Part shown: in pieces, positions 55,754 through 63,405 of the stretch
Numbering within the stretch: position 1 is the first letter of the stretch
How the letters are laid out: each line of letters starts with the position of its first letter
Origin: an uncultured Paracoccaceae bacterium
GTDB lineage: Bacteria > Pseudomonadota > Alphaproteobacteria > Rhodobacterales > Rhodobacteraceae
Length of the DNA: 64,000 nucleotides
Direction of reading: 5' to 3'
Assembly (NCBI GenBank): GCA_913061275.1
Contig: CAJXSR010000009.1
Coordinates: 52,880 to 116,879, forward strand
Program-made: the position numbers and the translations under genes
The notes under the pieces: model-generated
The model's database searches: none
Told to the model about the DNA's origin: nothing
Seen by the model: only the letters and a program-made list of their open reading frames with translations

Positions 55754-56395
55754 ATGAAACACATTCATAAATCAATCAGTCTGATATGTATGTCAGCATT
55801 TATCCTTTCTGCATGCGCAGATGATGGACAAGTTTATAAAGATAAAACAAATAAAGGTGTTGGAATTGGTGCAATCGCTGGTGCCGCCGCTGGGTTGGTT
55901 TTGGGTGATGATCGCAAAGATGTTGTTATCGGCACCATTGCAGGTGGCATCATTGGCGGTGTTATCGGCCATAGTTTGGATGAACAAGAACAAGCATTGC
56001 GCGGTGATCTAAGCAAAGACGCCACAATCCAAAACACGGGTTCTTCGTTGATTGTCACCCTGCCAGAGGATGTGACATTTGACACAAACAGCACCCATAT
56101 AAGCCGTAACTTTAAACCTGAGCTTGCCAAAATTGCGGCTAACCTACGCAAATACCCAGACACAACGGTAGATGTGATCGGTCATACTGACAATACAGGG
56201 TCAGAAAGCTTTAACCAAGCGCTTTCTGCTGATCGCGCCCATGCCGTTACTTCAATTCTTACCCAAAAAGGTGTTAACTCACACCGCATCGCATCTTACG
56301 GTCGCGGTGAGACTTCGCCAAAAGCTACAAATGATAGTGAATATGGAAAAGCACAAAATCGCCGTGTAGAAATTATTATCCGGCCTGAAGCTTAA
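55754..56395 (+). CDS. OmpA-family lipoprotein
   Basis: A 213-residue outer-membrane lipoprotein. The signal peptide ends in lipobox LSAC. A glycine-zipper segment (GVGIGAIAGAAAGLVLG and AGGIIGGVIGH) follows, then an OmpA_C peptidoglycan-binding domain (VIGHTDNTGS, RIASYGRGE, NRRVEI). I start at ATG 55754 with a GAGG ribosome site; the open frame from 55625 is longer but lacks a signal-like start. It likely anchors the outer membrane to peptidoglycan. A hairpin follows the stop. Confidence 0.9.
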   Translation: MKHIHKSISLICMSAFILSACADDGQVYKDKTNKGVGIGAIAGAAAGLVLGDDRKDVVIGTIAGGIIGGVIGHSLDEQEQALRGDLSKDATIQNTGSSLIVTLPEDVTFDTNSTHISRNFKPELAKIAANLRKYPDTTVDVIGHTDNTGSESFNQALSADRAHAVTSILTQKGVNSHRIASYGRGETSPKATNDSEYGKAQNRRVEIIIRPEA

Positions 56396-56425
56396 ATCAC
56401 TATCTATAAGAATGCCTGACCTTAA

Positions 56426-56454
56426 GGCCGCTAAACTTCTCCCTGTTTGCGGCC
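56426..56454 (+). terminator. terminator-like hairpin after the OmpA lipoprotein
   Basis: GGCCGC and GCGGCC form a 6-bp stem extended by AAAC/GTTT across one bulged T, loop about 8 nt. The downstream T-tract is interrupted (CTATCTTTG), so strength is uncertain. Confidence 0.45.
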
Positions 56455-56529
56455 CTATCTTTGCTTGATTGCGTAGTTTATTAACTCTAAATTCAAAATT
56501 ACGGATCAAATCATGGGGTACAACTATAC

Positions 56530-57297
56530 ATGCCTTTTCACAAAATTACGCAAGAACGTGTTGCTGACACAGTAATGCACCAGATTGAGCAGTTAATATT
56601 GCGAGGTATTTTGCGCCCGGGCGAACGACTGCCATCTGAACGGGACTTGTCTGAAAAGATGGGTGTTTCCCGCCCCTCTTTGCGTGAAGCCGTTGCCGAT
56701 CTTGAAACGCGTGGGCTACTTACCACCCGCAAAGGTTCTGGTGTGTATGTGGCAGATGTTTTGGGCAGTGCTTTTTCCGCACCCTTAATTCAGCTTTTTG
56801 CCAGCCACGAAGAAGCTTTATTTGACTACATTTCATTCAGACGTGATCTGGAAGGCCTAGCGGCTGAACGCGCTGCACGGCTAGCCTCGGATACGGACTT
56901 GAAGGTAATCGCAACGATTTTCCAAAAAATGCAAGCAGCCCATAACAAGCGCAACCCAGCCGAAGAAGCCGCTCTTGATGCTGAGTTTCATATGGCCATT
57001 ATTGAAGCATCGCATAACGTGTTTATGCTTCATATGATGCGTTCGATGTTTGAAATGCTGCGTGCGGGTGTTTTTTACAATCGTCAGGTCATGTTCAAAG
57101 TACGTACAACACGTAAGGCTTTATTGGATCAACACCGTGCCATCCACGATGCATTAATCGCGCGCGAGCCTAAAAAAGCACGCGAAGCAATCGACGATCA
57201 TTTACACTATGTAGAGGTTTGCATGACTGAAAATCGCAAAGCAGATATTAACGAACGTATTGCCCAGCAACGCTACGAACATGAGCAAAGTCGCTAG
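56530..57297 (+). CDS. FadR/GntR-family transcriptional regulator (PdhR/LldR-like)
   Basis: A 255-residue regulator. The winged HTH contains LPSERDLSEKMGVSRPSLREAVADLE near 35-60. An FCD all-helical effector domain follows with metal-ligand-type D-x3-H and later His residues (LDAEFHMAIIEASHN, DHLHYVEV). Known relatives sense organic acids such as pyruvate, lactate or glycolate. The glcDEF operator candidate at 26591 has a related half-site, but the link is only a guess. ATG at 56530. Confidence 0.87.
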   Translation: MPFHKITQERVADTVMHQIEQLILRGILRPGERLPSERDLSEKMGVSRPSLREAVADLETRGLLTTRKGSGVYVADVLGSAFSAPLIQLFASHEEALFDYISFRRDLEGLAAERAARLASDTDLKVIATIFQKMQAAHNKRNPAEEAALDAEFHMAIIEASHNVFMLHMMRSMFEMLRAGVFYNRQVMFKVRTTRKALLDQHRAIHDALIAREPKKAREAIDDHLHYVEVCMTENRKADINERIAQQRYEHEQSR

Positions 57298-57446
57298 GGA
57301 TCGACAATACAACACAGGCCAGCATGATTGTTTCTGTAAGATTAACAATGCCTGAAGATTTGTATCGCTTGGGTCACATTTCACCTGTAACACAAGTACA
57401 ATTCTCGCAACGCTTTGACTTATTTGGTTAATTCATATTAACTTAG

Positions 57447-57463
57447 ATACTTGTAACAAGTAT
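57447..57463. promoter_or_regulatory. inverted repeat before the small exported protein
   Basis: ATACTTG and CAAGTAT are inverted 7-bp arms around TAA, 11 nt upstream of the ATG at 57475 and just before the AGGG ribosome site. It may be an operator or a leader hairpin. Confidence 0.4.
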
Positions 57464-57474
57464 TAGGGATTCTT

Positions 57475-57825
57475 ATGAAAAATCTTTTAACAGTGGCAAC
57501 AATCGTACTGGTCGCCAGCGCGCAATTTGCAACAGCACAATCCATTCCTGAACGCAATTCAGATCACACAGGTCCGGGACACCAAGTCACCAACTATCCG
57601 TATGTAGAGGGTGGCAGTTATGTTTCCCCTTTCGTGAACAACACTGGCGAATGGTCAGGTGGGAAAAATCCCGACAGCCAATGTTACCACGGGAACTTCG
57701 GCTACAATGGCCAGACATCAAACTATGATCATTCCAGTTGTGTAGTGGTTTATGATGCACAAACATATGTGCGCTTACTGCGTGGCAGTAGTGCTATGGG
57801 TGGCACCCAATATTACGGCCAATAA
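57475..57825 (+). CDS. small exported protein of unknown function
   Basis: A 116-residue protein with a clear signal peptide (KNLLTVATIVLVASAQFATA, cleavage after AQFATA). The mature part of about 95 residues is rich in Gly, Asn, Ser and Tyr and has two cysteines (QCYHGNFGYNGQ and HSSCVVVYDAQTY) that could form a disulfide. No family recognised. ATG with an AGGG ribosome site. A hairpin follows. Periplasmic or secreted location is inferred. Confidence 0.75.
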   Translation: MKNLLTVATIVLVASAQFATAQSIPERNSDHTGPGHQVTNYPYVEGGSYVSPFVNNTGEWSGGKNPDSQCYHGNFGYNGQTSNYDHSSCVVVYDAQTYVRLLRGSSAMGGTQYYGQ

Positions 57826-57851
57826 GAATAGCTATTCTCTAAAACAAGCTA

Positions 57852-57873
57852 CCCCGCAAGTATTCTTGCGGGG
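57852..57873. terminator. hairpin between convergent genes
   Basis: A perfect 9-bp stem CCCCGCAAG / CTTGCGGGG with a TATT loop. Neither side has an immediate T-run, but on the minus strand GTTTT follows after 7 nt. Probably ends transcription of one or both convergent genes. Confidence 0.55.
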
Positions 57874-57897
57874 CAACGTATGTATTTGATTGTCGTT

Positions 57898-58305
57898 TTA
57901 TATATCGCGCATCTTGGCAAAATGCTCATCCCAGCCTTTATCAAATGCCATAGTTAGACCAAAGCTTTCGGCCCCTGCACTTTCCATACCGACATGCCGC
58001 ATTGTGATACGTGTGCCGCCCTCTATTTCATCTAGTACCCAGTGAACTTCGCTTTCGATGTTCGGGAAAGGCTTCACAGCAAAACTATAGGTAAGACTGT
58101 TATACGGTTCCATATTTATAACCTTACCCCAACATAAACGATCACCACTGTCAGCACCAAACAATTCATATGGTTGCCCGTTAGCCAAATCTTGTTTCGG
58201 CACATGAAACCATTTAGCTATTTTATCAGCCTACGTTAAATATCCCCATGCTACTTGCGCAGGCACGGGTAGGAGTATCGTTTTTATTATTTCTGATTTA
58301 GTCAT
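57898..58305 (-). pseudogene. SRPBCC (AHSA1-like) gene interrupted by an amber codon
   Basis: Reading from ATG 58305 gives MTKSEIIKTILLPVPAQVAWGYLT, then TAG at 58233-58231, then ADKIAKWFHVPKQDLANG... to the stop at 57898. Without the TAG the 135-residue protein would be a normal SRPBCC/AHSA1 protein. Its start overlaps the arsR stop by 8 nt, the usual ArsR-SRPBCC arrangement. The GTG at 58203 opens the downstream 101 residues, but that lacks the first strand and helices. Either a real nonsense mutation or a sequencing error. Confidence 0.75.
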
Positions 58306-58621
58306 TAATTTCTTCTTTCATTACAAGAGATGCCAAAGCACCCAATTTATCATCCCAGAACTGGTCGAAATATGTGGCCCATTGCGAAATCGCTTTAAAC
58401 CCATCTGGATTAAGCGAATTGACACGTTCACGCCCCATTGCTTTCACAGTAATCAACTGCCCGGCTTCCAAAAGGTTCATATGCTTTTTCACGCCTGCAC
58501 GGGTCATATCAAAGTGTTCTACCACTTCACCAATCGTCATTTCCTGTTCAGCCAACAGTGTAAGAATTTGTTGGCGTGTCGGGTCGCCTAAGGCTTTGAA
58601 AGTTGCTATTGGTGTTTGCAT
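58298..58621 (-). CDS. ArsR-family transcriptional regulator
   Basis: A 107-residue winged-helix repressor. The segment FKALGDPTRQQILTLLAEQEMTIGEV is typical of ArsR proteins that pair with SRPBCC genes. HTH residues follow in FDMTRAGVKKHMNLLEAGQLI. No metal-binding ELCVCDL motif, so metal sensing is unlikely. ATG at 58621 with a GGAGAAATC upstream ribosome site. An 18-bp palindrome just upstream is the likely auto-regulatory operator. Confidence 0.88.
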   Translation of the reverse strand: MQTPIATFKALGDPTRQQILTLLAEQEMTIGEVVEHFDMTRAGVKKHMNLLEAGQLITVKAMGRERVNSLNPDGFKAISQWATYFDQFWDDKLGALASLVMKEEIND

Positions 58622-58636
58622 GATTTCTCCATATAA

Positions 58637-58672
58637 TACCTTTTAGTACTATTTAAATAGTACCTTTTAGTA
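58637..58672. promoter_or_regulatory. palindromic ArsR operator candidate
   Basis: GTACTATTTAAATAGTAC (58646-58663) is a perfect 18-bp palindrome. It is flanked by two direct copies of TACCTTTTAGTA (58637-58648 and 58661-58672). It lies 16-51 nt upstream of the arsR ATG. Confidence 0.7.
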
Positions 58673-58688
58673 TCATATGTCAATGTAT

Positions 58689-58722
58689 AAAATAAAACCC
58701 CGCAACAAACGTTACAGGGTTT
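58689..58722 (-). terminator. rho-independent terminator of the atp (F0) operon
   Basis: On the minus strand AAACCCTGTAAC pairs with GTTGCGGGGTTT (12 bp with two G-U pairs, GTTT loop), followed by TATTTT. It lies 24 nt after the last atp stop. Confidence 0.8.
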
Positions 58723-58746
58723 CAAATTTTAGAGCTATTTAAAGGC

Positions 58747-59310
58747 TTACTGCAGCTTTGCACCAACATCCTTGATTGCTTCATCAATTAAGCTGCCTGC
58801 ATCCTTTGCAGTCATTTTTGTTGCAATCACTTCGCTTGCAACCGACGTCGCCACAGATATAGCCGTATCGCGTACTTCTTTGATAGCAGACGCTTGTGCA
58901 GATGCTATTTGATCTTCGGCTGCCTGCAAGCGGCGCTTGATTGCATCTTTCAGATCAGTTTTGGCATCTTTCGCAGCAGTCTTTGCTTCAGATTTGGCAT
59001 TCTCAACAATCTTGTCAGCCAATTCCTGCACTTCTTTTTGCTTACGCTCGTAAGAAGCTAAAATCGCTTGGGCCTCTTCGCGCAATGCACGGGCTTCGTC
59101 AATTTCAGACTTAATGCCTTCAGCGCGTTTGTCCAAAATCCCTGCCACTAGGCCCGGAACTTTCAACTTCAATAACACCGCAATAAACAGAACAAATGCA
59201 ACTGTTACAACAAATGTTGTGTTGTTCAGATCAAAGAACGGGCCACTTGCTGCAAATGCTGGAACAGCACTTAATGACAGTAAGATCGGGGTGGTTAATA
59301 ATTTCATCAT
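58747..59310 (-). CDS. atpF: ATP synthase F0 subunit b
   Basis: A 187-residue peripheral-stalk subunit. A short N-terminal hydrophobic leader (KLLTTPILLSLSAVPAFAA) precedes the membrane helix (TTFVVTVAFVLFIAVLLKL), which continues into a long charged coiled coil. Last gene of the F0 operon, 1 nt after b'. Having both b and b' is typical of photosynthetic and related alphaproteobacteria. It links F1 to subunit a. Confidence 0.92.
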   Translation of the reverse strand: MMKLLTTPILLSLSAVPAFAASGPFFDLNNTTFVVTVAFVLFIAVLLKLKVPGLVAGILDKRAEGIKSEIDEARALREEAQAILASYERKQKEVQELADKIVENAKSEAKTAAKDAKTDLKDAIKRRLQAAEDQIASAQASAIKEVRDTAISVATSVASEVIATKMTAKDAGSLIDEAIKDVGAKLQ

Positions 59311-59311
59311 A

Positions 59312-59842
59312 CTACCCTTTCAACCGCGTTGTAACAGCTGCTGTGATTGCTTTCGCATCACTTGCCGCTGGCATTACTGCATCCACAATAGCCACCGCCG
59401 TATCAGTCGCAACGACCTTCACAGCTTTCGTCGCATTGTCGCGGATTTCTTTGATTTTCACTTCACCTTCGGCTGTTTTCGCAGAAATTTCCGCATCTGC
59501 CTTGGCAATTGCTTTATCAAGATCTTTTTGGATAGCCGCCTTGGTTTCAGCCACAATCTGTGAGGCCGCAATGCGCGCATCCGCAAGAGCTTTGTTGTAA
59601 GCGTCTTCCGCTTCAACAGCTTTTTGTTTTAACTCTTCAGCTTTTTCCAAATCGCGCTGAATGGTATCGTGCCGTTCAGCAAGAACATTAGCAATCCGTG
59701 GAATAGCAATACGATTCAAAATGAAGAAAACCGCTACCAAAGTTACCACTAACCAGAAAATCTGATTTGGAAACCATTCAAAATTCAGTTGCGGCATACC
59801 AACATAATGTTCAGATACCGCTGCGTGTGTTTCAGATGCCAT
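59312..59842 (-). CDS. atpX: ATP synthase F0 subunit b'
   Basis: A 176-residue second stalk subunit. The membrane helix [22 protein letters not shown] lies near 20-42 and a coiled coil rich in Ala, Glu and Lys follows. The frame opens at ATG 59854, but ATG 59842 (MASETHAAV) has a GGAGGG ribosome site at proper spacing. It pairs with subunit b as a heterodimer. It lies 76 nt downstream of atpE. Confidence 0.9.
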   Translation of the reverse strand: MASETHAAVSEHYVGMPQLNFEWFPNQIFWLVVTLVAVFFILNRIAIPRIANVLAERHDTIQRDLEKAEELKQKAVEAEDAYNKALADARIAASQIVAETKAAIQKDLDKAIAKADAEISAKTAEGEVKIKEIRDNATKAVKVVATDTAVAIVDAVMPAASDAKAITAAVTTRLKG

Positions 59843-59918
59843 TGCACCCTCCATAAGCTTGTTTGAACCAAGGCGGAAGCGTTAAGCTTCCGCCTGATAA
59901 TCTAAAGGTCCGTAAAGC

Positions 59919-60161
59919 TTATTGTGCGTACATAAGCAGAAGAGCAACTAGGAATGAGAAAATTCCCAAAGCTTCCGCAAACGCAATACCGATAAACATT
60001 GTTGCTGTTTGACCAGCTGCGGCTGCCGGATTGCGCAATGCACCTGACAAGTAGTTACCTACAACGTGACCCACACCAACGGCTGCGCCGCCCATGCCTG
60101 TACATGCAAGACCAGCACCGATTAGGGCACCCATTTGTACTAGATCGCCTTCTACTGCCAT
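59919..60161 (-). CDS. atpE: ATP synthase F0 subunit c
   Basis: An 80-residue hairpin of two membrane helices. The polar loop RNP (43-45) is in GALRNPAAA, and the proton-carrying Glu63 sits in [10 protein letters not shown]. It forms the rotor ring. ATG at 60161 with a GGAGAAAT ribosome site. Spacing to atpB (46 nt) and to b' is as usual. Confidence 0.96.
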   Translation of the reverse strand: MAVEGDLVQMGALIGAGLACTGMGGAAVGVGHVVGNYLSGALRNPAAAAGQTATMFIGIAFAEALGIFSFLVALLLMYAQ

Positions 60162-60207
60162 TTTATTTCTCCTTTAGATTTGAATGACTAAATTTTTTAC
60201 TCAGACC

Positions 60208-60963
60208 TTAGTGACCACCTGGATGCAACGCATCGTTCAGATAAACACAAGTCAGAATTGCGAACACGTAAGCCTGAATACAGACCACGAGCATTTCCAA
60301 GCCGTAAACGGCCATAATTGCAACGATCGGGAAGATTGAGAACACACCCAACGCACCCGCGAACCCTGCAAACACTTTAATAACCGCGTGACCCGCCATC
60401 ATGTTACCCGCAAGACGGATAGAGTGGCTGATAGGGCGCACGAAGTATGAGATAATTTCGATTAACGCCAGTATGGGGCGTAGCACCAACGGTGCGGATG
60501 AAATCCAGAACAGGCCCAAAAAGCCAACGCCGTTTTTGTAAAACCCGATCAATGTGACAGTTGTGAACACCGCCATCGCCATGACTGCGGTCACAGCGAT
60601 ATGGGATGTCGTGGTAAATGCACCTGGAATAAGACCCAGAATGTTGGCCACAAGGATAAAGATGAAAAGCGTAAAAATATAAGGGAAGTATTTCAGGCCC
60701 TCTTTGCCTGCAATATCTTCCAGCATCTTGTAAACGAAAACATAAATGCTTTCGGCAATCGACTGACTGCGTGACGGGACAACCGCACGACCGCGTGTGC
60801 CCAAAACCAGTAATGCGATGATTACAAGTACAGTAATGCCCATCCACAAAGTCACGTTTGTAGGCGTGTACCAAAGAATGTCACCGTGGCCAAACAGTGG
60901 TTTAACCACAAATTGATCCATCGGATGGATGTTAAAACCGTTACCTGCTTCTTCTGCTGCCAC
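60208..60963 (-). CDS. atpB: ATP synthase F0 subunit a
   Basis: A 251-residue multi-spanning subunit forming the proton half-channels. The essential Arg is in [15 protein letters not shown]. The N terminus is [10 protein letters not shown] and the C terminus [18 protein letters not shown]. The start is GTG 60963 with an AAGGA ribosome site. Second gene of the operon, 24 nt after atpI. Confidence 0.96.
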   Translation of the reverse strand: MAAEEAGNGFNIHPMDQFVVKPLFGHGDILWYTPTNVTLWMGITVLVIIALLVLGTRGRAVVPSRSQSIAESIYVFVYKMLEDIAGKEGLKYFPYIFTLFIFILVANILGLIPGAFTTTSHIAVTAVMAMAVFTTVTLIGFYKNGVGFLGLFWISSAPLVLRPILALIEIISYFVRPISHSIRLAGNMMAGHAVIKVFAGFAGALGVFSIFPIVAIMAVYGLEMLVVCIQAYVFAILTCVYLNDALHPGGH

Positions 60964-60987
60964 GTGTCTATTCCTTCATTTAAACGA

Positions 60988-61341
60988 CTAATCGTCGTCA
61001 TACATCTTATCGTTCCCAAGGGGTGCCGCTTTTGCACCCTTCGCCAAATTCTTATCCTGAACCTCTTGCGCCGTGCGCATCATCGTGCGCACCCCTGCGG
61101 CAAAGCCCAGCATTGTGAATATCAGCATAAACCACGGACGTGTGTCCAAACTGTAGTCTATGCCATACCCTATTGCGAAACCCAGTAGCAAACCTACCAC
61201 CAGTTCCGTCACCATCTGCCAGCCCACGCGGGCTGCTGTGTAATGACTTTCTTCGACCACTTTAGGCTCTTTCGCCCGCCGTACCGCATCCAGTTTTTCA
61301 CTCAGTGCATCCAGTCGTTTTGGGTCGGGGCCGTCAGTCAT
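60988..61341 (-). CDS. atpI: ATP synthase AtpI-type assembly protein
   Basis: A 117-residue protein with two membrane helices (around 42-65 and 70-92) between charged ends, VGLLLGFAIGYGIDYSLDT being typical of AtpI/Mgt-type proteins. AtpI helps assemble the c-ring and may pass Mg2+. ATG at 61341 with AAAGG upstream. First gene of the F0 operon; a sigma70-type promoter lies about 50 nt upstream of the start. Confidence 0.9.
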   Translation of the reverse strand: MTDGPDPKRLDALSEKLDAVRRAKEPKVVEESHYTAARVGWQMVTELVVGLLLGFAIGYGIDYSLDTRPWFMLIFTMLGFAAGVRTMMRTAQEVQDKNLAKGAKAAPLGNDKMYDDD

Positions 61342-61391
61342 TTTGAAAGCCTTTCATCCCCGTACATGTCAGCACTTAAGACAGTTGCTGG

Positions 61392-61420
61392 AAAATAGAA
61401 CTAAGAGGCGTAAGAGTCAA
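61392..61420 (-). promoter_or_regulatory. sigma70-type promoter of the F0 operon
   Basis: TTGACT (61420-61415), a 17-nt spacer, then TATTTT (61397-61392). The dispersed palindrome copy 4 ends 7 nt upstream of the -35 box, centred near -51 from the expected start. Confidence 0.65.
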
Positions 61421-61427
61421 CGTAGAT

Positions 61428-61443
61428 TGTCCCAGTTGGGACA
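61428..61443 (-). repeat. dispersed palindromic repeat, copy 4
   Basis: TGTCCCAGTTGGGACA, identical to copy 2 in the reverse sense. It is immediately upstream of the atp promoter. Flank similarity to the other copies is weaker but ACCTTA recurs at nearly the same offset. Confidence 0.75.
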
Positions 61444-61670
61444 CGACGTAAGGTGCTGTTTTAATGTCATTTATTTGTAAAAAGGGGGTGCAAACGGTAA
61501 GTGAGTCACCCTAGATATTTGAATTCTAGCGACTTTGGTTTATTCAACCATATGGTTGAAAGTAATTGTAAGGTCGGATTTAATATCAAGTACGCACGGT
61601 GATCTTGAAAAAGAGAACGTCCGCTTTTGCGGTTAATAGCGGACAGGTCCAGTTATTTAATTGAAAGTAT

Positions 61671-61720
61671 TGGTAGCGGGAGAGGGACTTGAACCCCCGA
61701 CACGCGGATTATGATTCCGC
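61671..61720 (-). other. 3' part of a tRNA with CAT anticodon; attachment-site-like
   Basis: Minus strand reading: anticodon stem GCGGA/TCCGC with loop ATCATAA (anticodon CAT, Met or Ile2), a T-arm GGGGG-TTCAAGT-CCCTC, the acceptor 3' strand TCCCGCT, discriminator A and CCA. The upstream DNA has no matching AGCGGGA acceptor strand and no D-arm, so the tRNA is truncated at the anticodon stem. Such fragments are left at one end when an island integrates into a tRNA gene. Confidence 0.75.
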
Positions 61721-61925
61721 GTGGGCTTGTGCATAAGCTTAAGTTTTTGCTAAAAGATTAAAGTGTTGCGTCAACCCGTTGAACCCGCCGGACAAAGTTG
61801 CCATTCAATTTTAATAGCTGGATTCGAAAATATTGCCATCACCTCTATCTTGAGATTATAAGACCATTAGCTGCCACACGCTAACTTAATTTAGTTCATC
61901 GGGACATTACAGGTACCTATTAAAA

Positions 61926-62585
61926 ATGGATCAAATAATAATATCGCTCACGTTAATTCTTCTTCCTGGTATTTTTTCTGTAGTTATAGCCGATAAAATC
62001 ACGGTTCATTCACATTGGAATTCTTTTAAATATAGTCTCTATGTAATAGTATTTGGCGTTGCGGCATATGGCATTGTTCAGGTGTTATTATGGCTTTTAA
62101 ACATAATCCAATCTTGTTTTAAATTCAACGTATTGGAATGGCAGTTCTTAAGCATTTGGCACGTAGTGACTAATGGTGGTAAAGATCTAAATGGTATAGA
62201 TGTGGTGTTTGCAATGATGGCAGCCCTACCAGTCTCTTTATTGGCTGCTGGGTTGGTGAATCACAAAATTCTCAATAGGTTCGCTAGATTTATTAACGTT
62301 TCGACAAAATATGGGGATGAAAACCTCTATTCATACTATTTAAATTCCGATGAAGTTGATTGGGTATATGTCCGAGACCAGTCTGCTAATTTGACATATC
62401 AAGGAAGGATAGATTCTTTTTCTGAAAATCAAGAAATGCAAGAGTTGGTTTTAGGTGAAGTATCTGTATACAGATACACGGATTCAGAATTCCTTTATGA
62501 AATTCCGAACATGTACTTGTCTCGAAGGCTCGGGAGCCTTACTATTGAATCTATACCAAAAGATTACTTGGAGGCTACGATATGA
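61926..62585 (+). CDS. DUF6338-like membrane protein
   Basis: A 219-residue protein. Three N-terminal hydrophobic helices (about 3-22, 32-58, 92-112) are followed by a soluble domain with DEVDWVYVRDQSANLTYQGRIDSFSENQ (two adjoining segments), LVLGEVSVYRYTDSE and YEIPNMYLSRRLGSLTIESIP. This matches my memory of DUF6338, a membrane family in mobile regions with no known function. Base composition is more AT-rich than the chromosome to the left. The stop overlaps the ATG of the next micro-ORF. Confidence 0.7.
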   Translation: MDQIIISLTLILLPGIFSVVIADKITVHSHWNSFKYSLYVIVFGVAAYGIVQVLLWLLNIIQSCFKFNVLEWQFLSIWHVVTNGGKDLNGIDVVFAMMAALPVSLLAAGLVNHKILNRFARFINVSTKYGDENLYSYYLNSDEVDWVYVRDQSANLTYQGRIDSFSENQEMQELVLGEVSVYRYTDSEFLYEIPNMYLSRRLGSLTIESIPKDYLEATI

Positions 62586-62713
62586 CCGATAAAAGAATTA
62601 TTACAGAGGGCCAAACACGTACCTTGCAAAAGGGTTTAAATAAACCGTCGCAACCAACAAATCTTAAACCAAGTAAGCCGCCGCCTGCGCCTATGCCACC
62701 CAAAAAAAAATAG
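62582..62713 (+). CDS. small Lys/Pro-rich protein coupled to the DUF6338-like gene
   Basis: A 43-residue ORF. The ATG at 62582 overlaps the upstream TGA (ATGA) and has a GGAGG ribosome site 7 nt upstream. The first half reads MTDKRIITEGQTRTLQKGLN and the C terminus is KPPPAPMPPKKK. The strong ribosome site and coupling make it likely to be translated. Function unknown; probably works with the membrane protein. Confidence 0.7.
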   Translation: MTDKRIITEGQTRTLQKGLNKPSQPTNLKPSKPPPAPMPPKKK

Positions 62714-63027
62714 TGACATTAGTTTTGATAATGTAATAAACTGATAAAAATTGGAGTGAAAGGTTGCTCCAAACTCAATTGAGTTATTACCAACGTCTAG
62801 TTTGGACTTATTTTGTTGAAAAACTCCCAATTTGGGATTTTGATAATTTCCGCCAAAGGGACATCTTTGTCGAAACTTCCAAGGAATTGCTACGAGAGCT
62901 TCCAAGAAACCAGAACATGGCAGGAAGTTCCTTTTAGCCGAACCCCTCGCCAAAATTCCAAACTGACGCTGTGTGGGCAGATATTTTCAGATTTTGTTAG
63001 AAATCGGAGTTTTTCATCAGAATAGGC
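62714..63027. other. 314-nt region without a recognised gene
   Basis: Open frames here are short and have no recognisable protein. Only a small inverted repeat, TCCCAATTTGGGA, is seen (near 62825). It separates the DUF6338-like pair from the recombinase remnant. Confidence 0.6.
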
Positions 63028-63405
63028 TCAAAGCTGGCATCCACTGTCGTAACGTATTAATAGATTCTTCACAGTAGTAGCGTGCCATTTAGCTCCTCGT
63101 GATGTTGGGATGCCTGTTGAATTCAAGTGGGTCGCCATTTTCCTCAAAGACATCTTTTGCCGCCTCAACTCCAATATAATAGGCGCAAGAAATTCGGCGT
63201 GTTCATTTGACTTAACCGAATTTGCCTTCGCACCCTTCAGGGACGCTAAAAGCTGTTCAGAGCGGCGTTTAGGGTTTGCCCAACCCAACTTGACGCCTCG
63301 TGCCTTTGCTGCTTTCAGTGCGGCTCTGGTACGCTCTGAGATAGCCTTACCCTCTTGTTCTGCTACAGCGGCCAAACACGAAGTCCAATCAGAGGTGAGC
63401 CGCCT
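63028..63405 (-). pseudogene. C-terminal remnant of a serine recombinase/resolvase
   Basis: The frame gives AAVAEQEGKAISERTRAALKAAKARGVKLGWANP, typical of the end of the resolvase catalytic domain and its long helix, then a C-terminal HTH-like part (MSLRKMATHLNSTGIPTSRGAKWH). The N-terminal domain with the catalytic Ser and Arg is absent, and the frame is closed by TAA at 63406-63408. No good start codon is present; TTG 63375 is the first. A relic of a mobile element in the island. Confidence 0.75.

Larger units (their letters stand above)
61342..61671. other. 330-nt noncoding region between the atp operon and the tRNA fragment
   Basis: No credible gene. It holds the atp promoter, one dispersed palindrome, a perfect 18-bp palindrome TTCAACCATATGGTTGAA (61543-61560) and an inverted repeat GTCCGCT / AGCGGAC (61619-61644). 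The 18-bp palindrome looks like an operator without an adjacent target gene. Confidence 0.7.

Noticed and set aside
61671..61750. A complete tRNA gene
   Set aside because: The T-arm, acceptor 3' strand and anticodon arm are good, but upstream DNA has neither a D-arm nor the AGCGGGA acceptor strand, so only a fragment is supported.
62636..62953. Minus-strand 105-residue ORF
   Set aside because: It overlaps the proline-rich micro-ORF, has no recognisable domain and no ribosome site.
62813..63025. Plus-strand 70-residue ORF before the recombinase remnant
   Set aside because: There is no ribosome site or recognisable motif; the composition looks like noncoding DNA.
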